DNA of 64,000 nt from Bog-756 sp963738545. Lineage in GTDB: Bacteria; Actinomycetota; Acidimicrobiia; Acidimicrobiales; RAAP-2. The stretch lies in assembly GCA_963738545.1 (NCBI GenBank), contig CAVTXA010000008.1, forward strand, positions 1 through 64,000, given 5' to 3'. Made by a program: the position numbers and the translations under genes. Below, piece after piece: positions 52,939 to 61,156 of the stretch (position 1 is the first letter of the stretch; each line of letters begins with the position of its first letter). The notes below the pieces were generated by a model, which had not been told where the DNA came from, did no database searches, and was given only the letters and a program-made list of their open reading frames with translations.

Positions 52939-54141
52939 ATGACTGACACCCGATCGCTGGAGGGCACCGACGTGCCGGTGGAGTCGTTCAACATGAACGA
53001 CACCACCGGCCTGTACGGCCACTGGGAGCAGATCGACGCGCTCCAAGAGGAGCACCCCTACTTCTGGACCACGTTCGCCTACGGGCACTGGGTCCTCACC
53101 GATCCGGATGCCATCAGGGAGGCGTTCCAGAGGACCGATCTGTTCTCGAGCTCCTCTGAGGTGGCCTCCGAGCCCAACCCCAAGTACACCTTCATTCCCA
53201 CCAACATCGATCCGCCCGAGCACGTGAAGTACCGGCACATCCTCAACCCCCGGTTCTCGCCCGGTGCCGTCGGTCGCCTCGCCGATCCGACCGAGCGCCA
53301 CTGCCGGTCGATCATCGAGGGATTCCTGGAACGCGGCTCCTGTGAGTTCATCAGCGAGTTCGCCTCCGTCTACCCCACCCGCGTCTTCATGAGCAGTCTG
53401 GGCCTGCCCGTCGAGGACACCCCGATCTTCGTGCGCCTGGTCGGCGAGGTGTTCGCCAACCTGCGCGACCCGGCCATGGCCGATGCGCTGGTGGCCGCCC
53501 TCGGCTCCATCCGCTCGTACTTCAGCGAGGCACTCGACGAGCGACGTCGACAGCTTGGGGACCCGGAGACGGATTTCCTCAGCCACCTGCTCACCTCGGA
53601 AAAGGACGGCGCCCCCCTCACCGAGGAGGAGATCCTCAACATCTGCCAGGTGCTGGCGATGGCCGGGTTGGAGACCACCGCCGGCCAGCTCGGCTACATG
53701 TTCCACTACCTGGCCACCCACCCCGACGCTCGCGCCCGGATCCGGGATGACCCCGGGGTGATCGACCGGGCCGTCGAGGAGTTCCTCCGCGTGCACGCCA
53801 TCGTCCTCCCCGGCCGCAAGGTGACCGAGGACATGGACTTCCACGGGTGCCCCATGCAGAAGGGGGACATGGTGATGCTGCCCATTCCCGCCGCCAACCG
53901 CTCCCCGTCGGTCCTCGACCACCCCCGCGACGTGGACTTCGACCGACCTCTGAACCGCCACATCGCCTTCGGCCTCGGACCCCATCGTTGCCTCGGGCTG
54001 CACCTGGCCCGGCGGGAGCTGGCTACCGCACTGGCTGTCTGGCACCAGATGATCCCCGAGTACACGGTGGTCGACCAGGGCCCCCTGGTCGAGAGGGGTG
54101 GCCAGCTCGGCTTGGAACGCCTGCCCATCACCTGGGCCTAG
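52939..54141 (+). CDS. Cytochrome P450 (third)
   Basis: A 400-residue P450 with a GGAGGAAGCGGAGAG ribosome site. I-helix LAMAGLETTAGQLGYMF, ExxR as EEFLRVH, heme loop AFGLGPHRCLGLHLARREL (Cys about 351). Hydroxylates an unidentified substrate. Within the seven-gene operon, between NTF2-like 2 and the Ltp2-like gene. Confidence 0.93.
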   Translation: MTDTRSLEGTDVPVESFNMNDTTGLYGHWEQIDALQEEHPYFWTTFAYGHWVLTDPDAIREAFQRTDLFSSSSEVASEPNPKYTFIPTNIDPPEHVKYRHILNPRFSPGAVGRLADPTERHCRSIIEGFLERGSCEFISEFASVYPTRVFMSSLGLPVEDTPIFVRLVGEVFANLRDPAMADALVAALGSIRSYFSEALDERRRQLGDPETDFLSHLLTSEKDGAPLTEEEILNICQVLAMAGLETTAGQLGYMFHYLATHPDARARIRDDPGVIDRAVEEFLRVHAIVLPGRKVTEDMDFHGCPMQKGDMVMLPIPAANRSPSVLDHPRDVDFDRPLNRHIAFGLGPHRCLGLHLARRELATALAVWHQMIPEYTVVDQGPLVERGGQLGLERLPITWA

Positions 54142-54229
54142 ACGGTGATCGTCCGCCCCCCGGCCGCAACCCGGAGCACCGATGCCGGATCGAGCGGCAC
54201 GCCAGATCGAAAGACAGGGAGCTGAACCC

Positions 54230-55366
54230 ATGTCGGTGACCGACACGAAGGTTGCGATCATCGGGGTGGGTACCACGCCGCTCTCCCGGGTACCGGAGCA
54301 CTCGGAGACGGATCTGGCCGTCGCCGCCTGCCGGGCCGCCGCCGCCGACGCCGGCATCGACGTGGGGTCGATCGACGGCATCAACATCCAGGTCCACCAC
54401 TATCCACCGCCCGATACCCAGGCGATCGTCGGGCAACTCGGCCTCCGCCAGGTCAACTGGACGGTGGACGGCGGGCTGGGGGTCGGTGCCCTGGCCCGGG
54501 CGGCGCAGATCGTGGACGCCAAGGTCTGCGACGCCGTGGTCGTCTGCAAGATCATGAACACCATCGCCCCGGTCAATACCCCCGACATCGACCCGGAGAC
54601 CGGTGCGGTGGCCGGGCCGGCCCAGTTCGAGGTGCCCTACGGCCTCGGCTACACCATGCAACGGGTGGGATTCCTCAAACGCCGCTGGATGCACCGCTAC
54701 GGGATCACCGACGACCAGGTCGGCTGGTTGTGTGTGACCGAGCGGCGCCACGCCCTCATGAATCCGAACGCCATCATGAAGAAGCCGCTGACCATCGACG
54801 ACTACCGGTCGAGCCGGTGGATCGCCGACCCGGTCCGCCTCCTCGACTGCGACTATCCGGTGAACGGTGCCTTCGCCTACATCGTGGGCCGCCCCGAACT
54901 GGCCGAAGCCTCGACCCCGGTCGAGCTGGTGGCCTGGAGCGGCCCCGGTCGCGGCGACACCATGCCCCACCTCCGCCCCGAGGGCGAGGACGGGATGAAC
55001 CGATGGGCCCACGAGGTCTACGCCGATGCCGGCCTGGGCCCGGGCGACATGGACGTGTGGTTCCTGTACGACGGGTTCAGCTTCCTGGCCATGCAGTGGA
55101 TGGAACAGCTCGGCCTCGTTCCCCCGGGTCAGTCAGGCGCGTACGTGGAGGGCGGGGAGCGGATCCTCTTCAACGGCGAGCACCCGGTGAACACCCATGG
55201 CGGCCAGCTCTCGGAGGGTCGGCTTCACGCCACCGGCCACATCCTCGAAGCGGTGCGGCAGGTCCGGGGGACGGCGGGTGAGCGTCAGGCCGCCCGCGCC
55301 GACCACGCCATCGTCAGCAGCGCCTATCCCTACGACGGCTCCGTGGCCATCTTCGGTCGCCCATGA
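54230..55366 (+). CDS. Ltp2-like thiolase-fold protein
   Basis: ATG at 54230 gives 378 residues. Thiolase fold: KVAIIGVGTTPLSRVPEHSE at the start, EVPYGLGYTMQRVGFLKRRW in the middle and NTHGGQLSEGRLHATGHILE near the end. Where thiolases carry the nucleophilic Cys (C-A-S-G), this protein has VDGGLGVGAL, so no Claisen thiolase chemistry is expected. The Cys-less form next to a DUF35 protein is the layout of Ltp2-ChsH2 steroid side-chain aldolases, which cut a 3-hydroxyacyl-CoA side chain. Proposed retro-aldolase. Confidence 0.85.
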   Translation: MSVTDTKVAIIGVGTTPLSRVPEHSETDLAVAACRAAAADAGIDVGSIDGINIQVHHYPPPDTQAIVGQLGLRQVNWTVDGGLGVGALARAAQIVDAKVCDAVVVCKIMNTIAPVNTPDIDPETGAVAGPAQFEVPYGLGYTMQRVGFLKRRWMHRYGITDDQVGWLCVTERRHALMNPNAIMKKPLTIDDYRSSRWIADPVRLLDCDYPVNGAFAYIVGRPELAEASTPVELVAWSGPGRGDTMPHLRPEGEDGMNRWAHEVYADAGLGPGDMDVWFLYDGFSFLAMQWMEQLGLVPPGQSGAYVEGGERILFNGEHPVNTHGGQLSEGRLHATGHILEAVRQVRGTAGERQAARADHAIVSSAYPYDGSVAIFGRP

Positions 55367-55427
55367 GGGCCCGGACGGACGGACCAGGCCACGCGCGCCA
55401 ACCTGCGCCCGAGATCACAGGAGCATC

Positions 55428-55886
55428 GTGGACAACCTCATGACCAACCCCGAGCCCGATGGGCCCACCGGTAGCCACGATGCGCGGCCCTGGCCGCAAG
55501 CCGACGAGCTGACGGCGCCGTTCTGGGCGGCGGCCGCGGACCACCGGCTGGTCATCCAGCAGTGCTCGGCGTGCCATCTGCTCCGCTGGCCACCTTCCGA
55601 GCGATGCCCGTCCTGTCACTCCGGCGCACCGGTGTGGACGGACCTCAGTGGGAACGGCACCCTCTACAGCTTCATCGTCGACTACCGAAATATGATCCCG
55701 GGCTTCGCCGGGGCGTATGCCGTCGGACTGGTCACCCCCGAGGAGGTCGACGACGATTCGGTCCGTTTCGTCACCAATCTGCCCGGCTGCCCGCCCGAGG
55801 AGCTGCAGATCGGCATGCCGCTCCGAGTGACCTTCGACGAGGTGCGGCCCGGGATCAGCCTCCCCCAGTTCACCCTGCGCCGCTGA
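55428..55886 (+). CDS. DUF35 OB-fold protein, partner of Ltp2-like
   Basis: GTG at 55428 after CAGGAG gives 152 residues. An N-terminal rubredoxin-like zinc ribbon (QCSACHLLRWPPSERCPSC) and a C-terminal OB fold (SGNGTLYSFIVDYRN; GCPPEELQIGMPLRVTFD) are the DUF35 features. These proteins assemble with thiolase-fold partners, here probably the preceding gene 61 bp upstream. Confidence 0.92.
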   Translation: MDNLMTNPEPDGPTGSHDARPWPQADELTAPFWAAAADHRLVIQQCSACHLLRWPPSERCPSCHSGAPVWTDLSGNGTLYSFIVDYRNMIPGFAGAYAVGLVTPEEVDDDSVRFVTNLPGCPPEELQIGMPLRVTFDEVRPGISLPQFTLRR

Positions 55887-55939
55887 GGCCGTTGCCCTGG
55901 CGGGCCACGTGCCCGGGTCAGGACCCGCGGGCGGCTCGG

Positions 55940-56938
55940 TCAGTCGAGCGCCTCGGCTAGCGCGGTGCCGCTGGCGATGAGGGCGGGTATGACGGTGACC
56001 AGGCGCTCCTGGTAGGGGTCGTTGCGCCGACCGGTGCGGTGGCGGCGGAGGTTGTTCCCCATGATGGCGGCCATCTTGTACCGGGTGGCGGCGTCGAACC
56101 ACGGCATCGCTCCCACCGACGAGCCCGTCGTCGCCTGGTAGGTGGCCAGCAGGTCGTCGGCCGGCACGACACCGTCCATCGCCGTGGCGATGCCCGGAAG
56201 GTCCCGCGGGCAGGACATGACCCTGAACCACCCGAGGTCGGCCCGGGGGTCACCGATCGACCAGATCTCCCAGTCGATGACCGCCGTGACCTTCTCGTCA
56301 TCGCAGAGGATGTTGCCCAGTCGGTAGTCGCCGTGGACGATGCATGGGCCCGCTGCCGCCGGAGCCTTGTCCGCCAGCCGGGCGTAGAGCTGTTCCGCCC
56401 CCACCCGGAGCTCGGGTTCGACGGTCTCCATGGTGGGCTGCCACCGCTCGAGCTCGTCGGCCGGAGCGGCCGGGCGGATGCCGCGGGTGGTGGGGAGGCT
56501 CTCGGGGTCCACCTGGTGCAGGCGGGCCAGCGTCCGGGCGGCATCGATGAACCGCTTCTCCAGCACGTCGGGAGGTTGGTCGCCGACCGCCATGTCCAGG
56601 ACCGGTTCCGCCGCCTCGCCGACCTCCCACGACAGGATCACGACCGGCGAACCGTCGGTGTCCGTGGCCAGCACCTCGGGGACCGGGACCCCGCCATCGA
56701 CCGCCAGGTCCCCGAGGAGCGCCCCCTGTCGCACCACGTCGTGCCGCCCGATCGGGTCCCGGCCGGGCGGGCACAGCTTCAGTACCACCTGATCGGGACA
56801 GTCGCTGCCTTTGAGCACCCCCCGGAGGGTGAGGCCCGAGTGCCCGGTTAGGGAGTGCAGGCTGAGCAGCTCGGCTCCCGGCCAGCGCCTGGACACCACC
56901 TGCGTGGCCCGATCGAGCACGGCCGGGTCCGTCGTCAC
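55940..56938 (-). CDS. APH-type kinase (LvaA/ACAD10-like)
   Basis: GTG at 56938 overlaps the SDR stop (GTGA). 332 residues with the aminoglycoside-phosphotransferase fold: SLTGHSGLTLRGVLKG nucleotide-binding start, VHGDYRLGNILCDD catalytic loop (D and N present) and AVIDWEIWSIGDPRADLGWF metal loop. Cellular partners of this family phosphorylate hydroxyacyl-CoA, as LvaA does for 4-hydroxyvaleryl-CoA, letting an acyl-CoA dehydrogenase remove phosphate and make a double bond. Co-translation with an SDR matches the Lva layout; no acyl-CoA dehydrogenase is in the window. Confidence 0.85.
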   Translation of the reverse strand: MTTDPAVLDRATQVVSRRWPGAELLSLHSLTGHSGLTLRGVLKGSDCPDQVVLKLCPPGRDPIGRHDVVRQGALLGDLAVDGGVPVPEVLATDTDGSPVVILSWEVGEAAEPVLDMAVGDQPPDVLEKRFIDAARTLARLHQVDPESLPTTRGIRPAAPADELERWQPTMETVEPELRVGAEQLYARLADKAPAAAGPCIVHGDYRLGNILCDDEKVTAVIDWEIWSIGDPRADLGWFRVMSCPRDLPGIATAMDGVVPADDLLATYQATTGSSVGAMPWFDAATRYKMAAIMGNNLRRHRTGRRNDPYQERLVTVIPALIASGTALAEALD

Positions 56939-57720
56939 GCGTGGACCGGGTACGGGTAGGTCTTGGACGTGACCAGCCGGCCCCCGTCGACGTTCAGGGT
57001 GGTGCCGGTGATCCAACTTGCTTCATCGCTCAGGAGGAAGGCCACCGCGGTGGCGATGTCATCGGGTTGACCCAGTCGCCCCATGGGCAGGGCCTCCACT
57101 TCGAACTTCCCCGACTCGCCCTCCCACAGGGCTTGGGCCATGTCGGTCTGGACCAGGCCCGGCTCCACGGTGTTGACCCGAACGCCGTGGGGTCCGAGCT
57201 CGTTGGCCAGATGGGTGGTGAGTACCTCGAGCGCCGCCTTGGACGCACAGTACGGGGCGAGCTGGGGTTGGTACTGGCGGGCCCCGATGGTGGACACGTT
57301 GACCACGGCCCCCCGTTGCTCGAGGAGCCCGTGGCGGGAGGCGGCCTGGACGACGGCCACCGCCGTCCACGTGTTGACCACCATGATCTTGGCGAAGGCC
57401 TTGGCGTCGACATCCAGGAGTGGCCCCATGTAGGGATTGATCGCCACCATGTTCACCACCAGCGCCACCGGTCCGTAGTGGTCGGCCGCCCGTGACACCA
57501 GCTCCTCGGCGGCGCCATCGTGGGTCACATTGAGGGCGAAGCCGGTGACCTCGCAGCCCTCGGCCCTCAACTCCTTTACGGTCGCCTGCACGTCGTCCGA
57601 CGACCGGGCGTTGATGACGACATGGGCTCCGCCGAGTCCGAGGGTCCGGGCCACCGCCTTGCCGATCCCCTTCGACGACCCGGTGACCACGGCGACCTTG
57701 CCTCCGAACTGTGCACCCAC
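56935..57720 (-). CDS. SDR-family dehydrogenase, partner of kinase
   Basis: GTG at 57720 with AAGGAG gives 261 residues; an ATG at 57768 would add 16. VAVVTGSSKGIGKAV, VNMVAINPY, S (NVSTIGARQYQ) and YCASK are present. Followed by the kinase with a four-base overlap. Likely oxidises the hydroxyl left by the pathway. Confidence 0.92.
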   Translation of the reverse strand: MGAQFGGKVAVVTGSSKGIGKAVARTLGLGGAHVVINARSSDDVQATVKELRAEGCEVTGFALNVTHDGAAEELVSRAADHYGPVALVVNMVAINPYMGPLLDVDAKAFAKIMVVNTWTAVAVVQAASRHGLLEQRGAVVNVSTIGARQYQPQLAPYCASKAALEVLTTHLANELGPHGVRVNTVEPGLVQTDMAQALWEGESGKFEVEALPMGRLGQPDDIATAVAFLLSDEASWITGTTLNVDGGRLVTSKTYPYPVHA

Positions 57721-57769
57721 GCCCCACTCCTTCCGGTTGGTCCCCACGTCCCTCGGATCGCTTGACATT

Positions 57770-57790
57770 ACTATGGTTATCATAGTTATC
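57770..57790. promoter_or_regulatory. Island operator-like element E
   Basis: Starts with the perfect inverted repeat ACTATG-GTTAT-CATAGT (57770-57786), followed by TATC, between the divergent SDR and ETF genes. Partly repeated, in reverse, in element F. Confidence 0.65.
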
Positions 57791-57869
57791 CCATACCGTC
57801 CCGCGGTGCCGATCCCGAACCGGCGGCCCGGGATCGGGCGACCGCCTCCGCAGACAGAGAGGGACCACG

Positions 57870-59726
57870 ATGACGTTCGACGGCCTCGGAGAGGTTCGGC
57901 GCCCGCTGCGCGTGGCCGTGCTGGTCAAGCAGGTACCGGCGTTCGAGGACATGGCGCTGGGCCCGGACGGTCGGCTGCAACGGGAGGGGCTCCCACTGGA
58001 GATGAACCCCTACTGCCGGCGGGCGGTCAGCAAGGGGGTGGAACTGGCCCGCTGGAGCGGCGGCAGGTGCGTGGTGGTCACCATGGGGCCACCGTCAGCC
58101 GAGGACTGCCTCCGTGAAGCACTCGCCTGGGGAGCCGACGAAGGGGTGCTCGTCACCGACCCCCGCTTCGCCGGCTCGGACACGCTGGCCACGGCCCGGA
58201 CCCTGACTGCCGCCCTGCGGCGTGAGGGCGGCTTCGACCTCGTCCTCACGGGGCGCAACTCGGTGGATGCCGATACCGGACAGGTGGGACCTCAACTCGC
58301 CGAACTGCTCGGGCTTCCCTTCCTCACCGGGGCCAAGTCGATCGAGACGGACGGACGCACGCTGCGGGCCTGGTGCGAGCTCGACGACGGATGGCGGGAC
58401 GCCGAGGTCGACCTTCCCGCCGTGGTGAGCTGCGCCGAACGGCTCTGCGAACCGTGCAAGGCCGGACAGGCCGAACGGGATGCCGTGGCCGGGGACCGCA
58501 TCCGCGTGCTCGGTGCCGACGCACTGGGGGCCGGACCGTGGGGCCAGAGCGGCAGTCCGACCCGGGTGGGCGAGGTCCGTTCGTTGGCCGTGACCCGGGC
58601 CGGGCGGATGGTGAGGGGAACCGTCGAGGAACAGGCACAGGTGATCGTCGGGGAACTGCTCGACCGCGGGCCGCTCCGCAACGACGACAGTGGAGGCGGC
58701 GAGACCCAGGTCGAGGTGGTCCCGGGTGCGGCCGACCGAGCCGCCCAGACCGACGGCTCGGTGGCGGTGATCATCGAGCCGGGACGCCCCGGCGAGACCC
58801 GGGACCTGCTGGGCGCCGCTGCCGTCCTCGCCTCCTCGTTGGGTACGTTCGTCGACGCCCTGGTGCCCGGGTCGATCAGCGAGGTAGACACCATCTCGTC
58901 GTGGGGAGCGGACCGTCTGGTGCTGATCGAGCGGGTGATCATCGAAGAGGATGTCGCCCACGGCATCGGCGAGTGGTGCCTCCGTCACCGTCCGGCGGTG
59001 CTGCTGGCCACCGGGACGAGCTGGGGACGCGAGGTGTCGGGACGGTTGGCCGCCCGGCTCGGGGCCGGCCTCACCGGCGACGCGGTGGACCTGACCATCG
59101 ACGAGGGTCGACTGGTCTCGTGGAAGCCGGCCTTCGGGGGACAGATCGTCGCCGCCGTGCGGGCGGACACACCGATCCAGATGGTGACGGTGCGACCCGG
59201 GGTGCTGCCCCGGCGCCGTCCCCGGCCGCCGGTGACTGACATCGCCCTCGAGGCGATCCTGGGAGATCACCGCAGCCGGATCGTCGTGCGGGGCAGGGGA
59301 CGGGACGACGACCTCGAGGTGTTGGCGTCCTCCGAGGCGGTCATCTGCGTGGGAGCCGGCGTGGAGTCCGCCGACTACCCGCTGATCGAACCGCTCCGGC
59401 GGGCATTGGGCGCCGAGCTCGGCGCCACCCGCAAGGTGACGGACAAGGGGTGGATGCCCCACGCCCGCCAGATCGGCATCACCGGGCGCAGCGTGAGCCC
59501 CCGGCTCTACGTCGCCCTCGGTCTGTCCGGGAAGTTCAACCACGCGGTGGGCTTCCGTGGTGCCGGACTGGTGGTTGCCATCAACGCCGACCCGGAGGCG
59601 CCGATCTTCCAGGCCTGTGACGTCGGTGCGGTGGCCGACTGGCGCGCGCTGCTGCCGCACGTCGTGGAGGCGCTGGACGAGCAGGTGGGGCATCAGCTGG
59701 CCACGGTTGTTATTCATGATAACTAA
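57870..59726 (+). CDS. EtfB-EtfA fusion (electron-transfer flavoprotein)
   Basis: A 618-residue protein. Residues about 10-255 are EtfB (VAVLVKQVPAFEDMALGPDG; GQVGPQLAELLGLPFLTGAK), residues about 270-618 EtfA with the FAD domain (VICVGAGVESADYPLIEPLR; QIGITGRSVSPRLYVALGLS; AINADPEAPIFQACDVG). Most ETFs are two chains; here they are one. Takes electrons from acyl-CoA dehydrogenases or other flavoenzymes to the quinone pool. Divergent from the SDR-kinase operon. Confidence 0.93.
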   Translation: MTFDGLGEVRRPLRVAVLVKQVPAFEDMALGPDGRLQREGLPLEMNPYCRRAVSKGVELARWSGGRCVVVTMGPPSAEDCLREALAWGADEGVLVTDPRFAGSDTLATARTLTAALRREGGFDLVLTGRNSVDADTGQVGPQLAELLGLPFLTGAKSIETDGRTLRAWCELDDGWRDAEVDLPAVVSCAERLCEPCKAGQAERDAVAGDRIRVLGADALGAGPWGQSGSPTRVGEVRSLAVTRAGRMVRGTVEEQAQVIVGELLDRGPLRNDDSGGGETQVEVVPGAADRAAQTDGSVAVIIEPGRPGETRDLLGAAAVLASSLGTFVDALVPGSISEVDTISSWGADRLVLIERVIIEEDVAHGIGEWCLRHRPAVLLATGTSWGREVSGRLAARLGAGLTGDAVDLTIDEGRLVSWKPAFGGQIVAAVRADTPIQMVTVRPGVLPRRRPRPPVTDIALEAILGDHRSRIVVRGRGRDDDLEVLASSEAVICVGAGVESADYPLIEPLRRALGAELGATRKVTDKGWMPHARQIGITGRSVSPRLYVALGLSGKFNHAVGFRGAGLVVAINADPEAPIFQACDVGAVADWRALLPHVVEALDEQVGHQLATVVIHDN

Positions 59727-59734
59727 TAGTATGG
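59712..59734. promoter_or_regulatory. Island operator-like element F
   Basis: Contains ATTCATGATAACTAATAGT plus ATGG; the reverse (ACTATTAGTTATCATGAAT) shares ACTAT-N2-GTTATCAT with element E. It overlaps the ETF stop and precedes the CoA-transferase gene. Confidence 0.55.
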
Positions 59735-59835
59735 TGATCGGAGATCATCGATAGGCGCGTCCCTCAGTCTGGCCAACGGTCCTCGACGGGTACCCGGGCC
59801 CGGGCCGGCGGGCGTAGCCGCAGGAGGGAAGCTCG

Positions 59836-61041
59836 GTGCCTGGACAGAGTCAGAAGCGCCCCGCACTCGACGGCATCAAGATCGTCGAGTTCGCCCACGT
59901 CATCGCCGGGCCGTTGGCCGGCACGTTGATGGCCGACCTGGGGGCCGACGTGGTCCACGTCGAGGACCCCGGGCACGGCGACCCCGGACGGACCATGGGC
60001 CCGGCCAAGGACGGGAGCCATCTGTGGTGGAAGGTGTCCGGACGGAACAAGCGATCGGTGACCATCGACCTGCGCACTCCGGAGGGACAGGCCCTGGCCC
60101 ACGAGTTGGTGCGATGGGCCGACGTGGTCATCACCAACGTCCGGGTGAACACCCTCGAGCGGTGGCAGCTGGACTGGCCGACGATCCACGACCTCAACCC
60201 CCGGCTGGTGATGCTGCAGATCACCGGCAACGGTGCGAACACCACGGCCCGCAACGAGCCGGGCTTCGGCAAGGTGGGTGAGGCGAAGAGCGGCGTGGTC
60301 AATGTGACCGGCTTCCCCGACGGGCCTCCCGTGCACACTGGCTTCTCCCATGCCGATGCGGTGACCGCCCTGATGGGGGCGTACGCCATCAGCGCCTCCC
60401 TGGTCAGGAGGGACGACCCCGACTTCGAGGGGGAGTGGATCGACCTCGCCCTCTTCGAGAGCCTCTTCCGGCTCATCGAGTGGCAGATCATCTTCTACGA
60501 CCAGCTCGGCGTGGTGCCGATGCGGGCCGGCAATCAGCTGGCGGTGGCCCCGGGGGCGGTGATCAACACGTACCTCAGTGCCGACGACGTGTGGATCACG
60601 GTGACCTCCGGTACCCCCCGCTCGGTCAGCAACATCGCCGAGCTGCTCGGGGAGCCCGAGGACCAGTACCGCACGGTCCCCGATCAGCTCGCCCGGAAGG
60701 ACCGCCTCGACGGACTCCTCCACGACTGGGTCCGCACCCGCCCGGCCGAGGAGTGCCTCGAGCAGATGGCCAAGCTCGAAGTGACGGCGTCCCGGATCTT
60801 CACCGCCGAGGACATCGTCAACGATCCCATCTACGCCGAACGCGAGGACATCATCAACGTCGACGATCCCGATCTGGGTCGGGTCCGCATGCAGGGGGTC
60901 GTGCCCAAGCTCGGATCCCGGCCGGGGTCGGTGTGGCGGACCGGGCCCTCGCTCGGGCAGGACAACGCCCTGGTGTTCGGCGAGTGGTTGGGGAAGTCCG
61001 ACGAGGAACTCGCCACCCTGGGCGAGGCCGGCGTCATCTGA
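59836..61041 (+). CDS. CaiB/BaiF CoA-transferase
   Basis: A 401-residue single-domain family III CoA-transferase starting at GTG 59836 (CAGGAGGG upstream). Domain markers: IVEFAHVIAGPLAGTLMADL, GADVVHVEDPGHGDPGRTM, SGRNKRSVTIDLRTPEGQAL. At the catalytic Asp position the sequence is PGFGKVGEAKSG: Gly-Lys instead of Asp. A subgroup of this family naturally lacks the Asp, so it may use another mechanism or be a CoA-binding protein. Stands alone after the ETF. Confidence 0.87.
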   Translation: MPGQSQKRPALDGIKIVEFAHVIAGPLAGTLMADLGADVVHVEDPGHGDPGRTMGPAKDGSHLWWKVSGRNKRSVTIDLRTPEGQALAHELVRWADVVITNVRVNTLERWQLDWPTIHDLNPRLVMLQITGNGANTTARNEPGFGKVGEAKSGVVNVTGFPDGPPVHTGFSHADAVTALMGAYAISASLVRRDDPDFEGEWIDLALFESLFRLIEWQIIFYDQLGVVPMRAGNQLAVAPGAVINTYLSADDVWITVTSGTPRSVSNIAELLGEPEDQYRTVPDQLARKDRLDGLLHDWVRTRPAEECLEQMAKLEVTASRIFTAEDIVNDPIYAEREDIINVDDPDLGRVRMQGVVPKLGSRPGSVWRTGPSLGQDNALVFGEWLGKSDEELATLGEAGVI

Positions 61042-61081
61042 TCGTCCCGGGCCCCTTGTGACGGGCGCCGAAATCTGGTAA

Positions 61082-61096
61082 ATCTATACATATGAT
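61082..61096. promoter_or_regulatory. Island operator-like element G
   Basis: ATCTATACATATGAT, nearly the same as element C (ATCTATGCGTATGAT). About 60 bases before the amidohydrolase start. Confidence 0.6.
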
Positions 61097-61156
61097 TCGC
61101 CTACAAGGCGAGTCAGCGTGCGGGCCGAACCGACCGACCCGGAGACGAGGAGAACC

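Noticed and set aside
52033..54387. A 784-codon open frame on the minus strand
   Set aside because: Antisense to P450, NTF2-like and PPOX genes; low-complexity, no family motif. A shadow of GC-rich codon bias.
58095..59717. A 540-codon minus-strand open frame
   Set aside because: Antisense to the EtfBA gene; no motifs.
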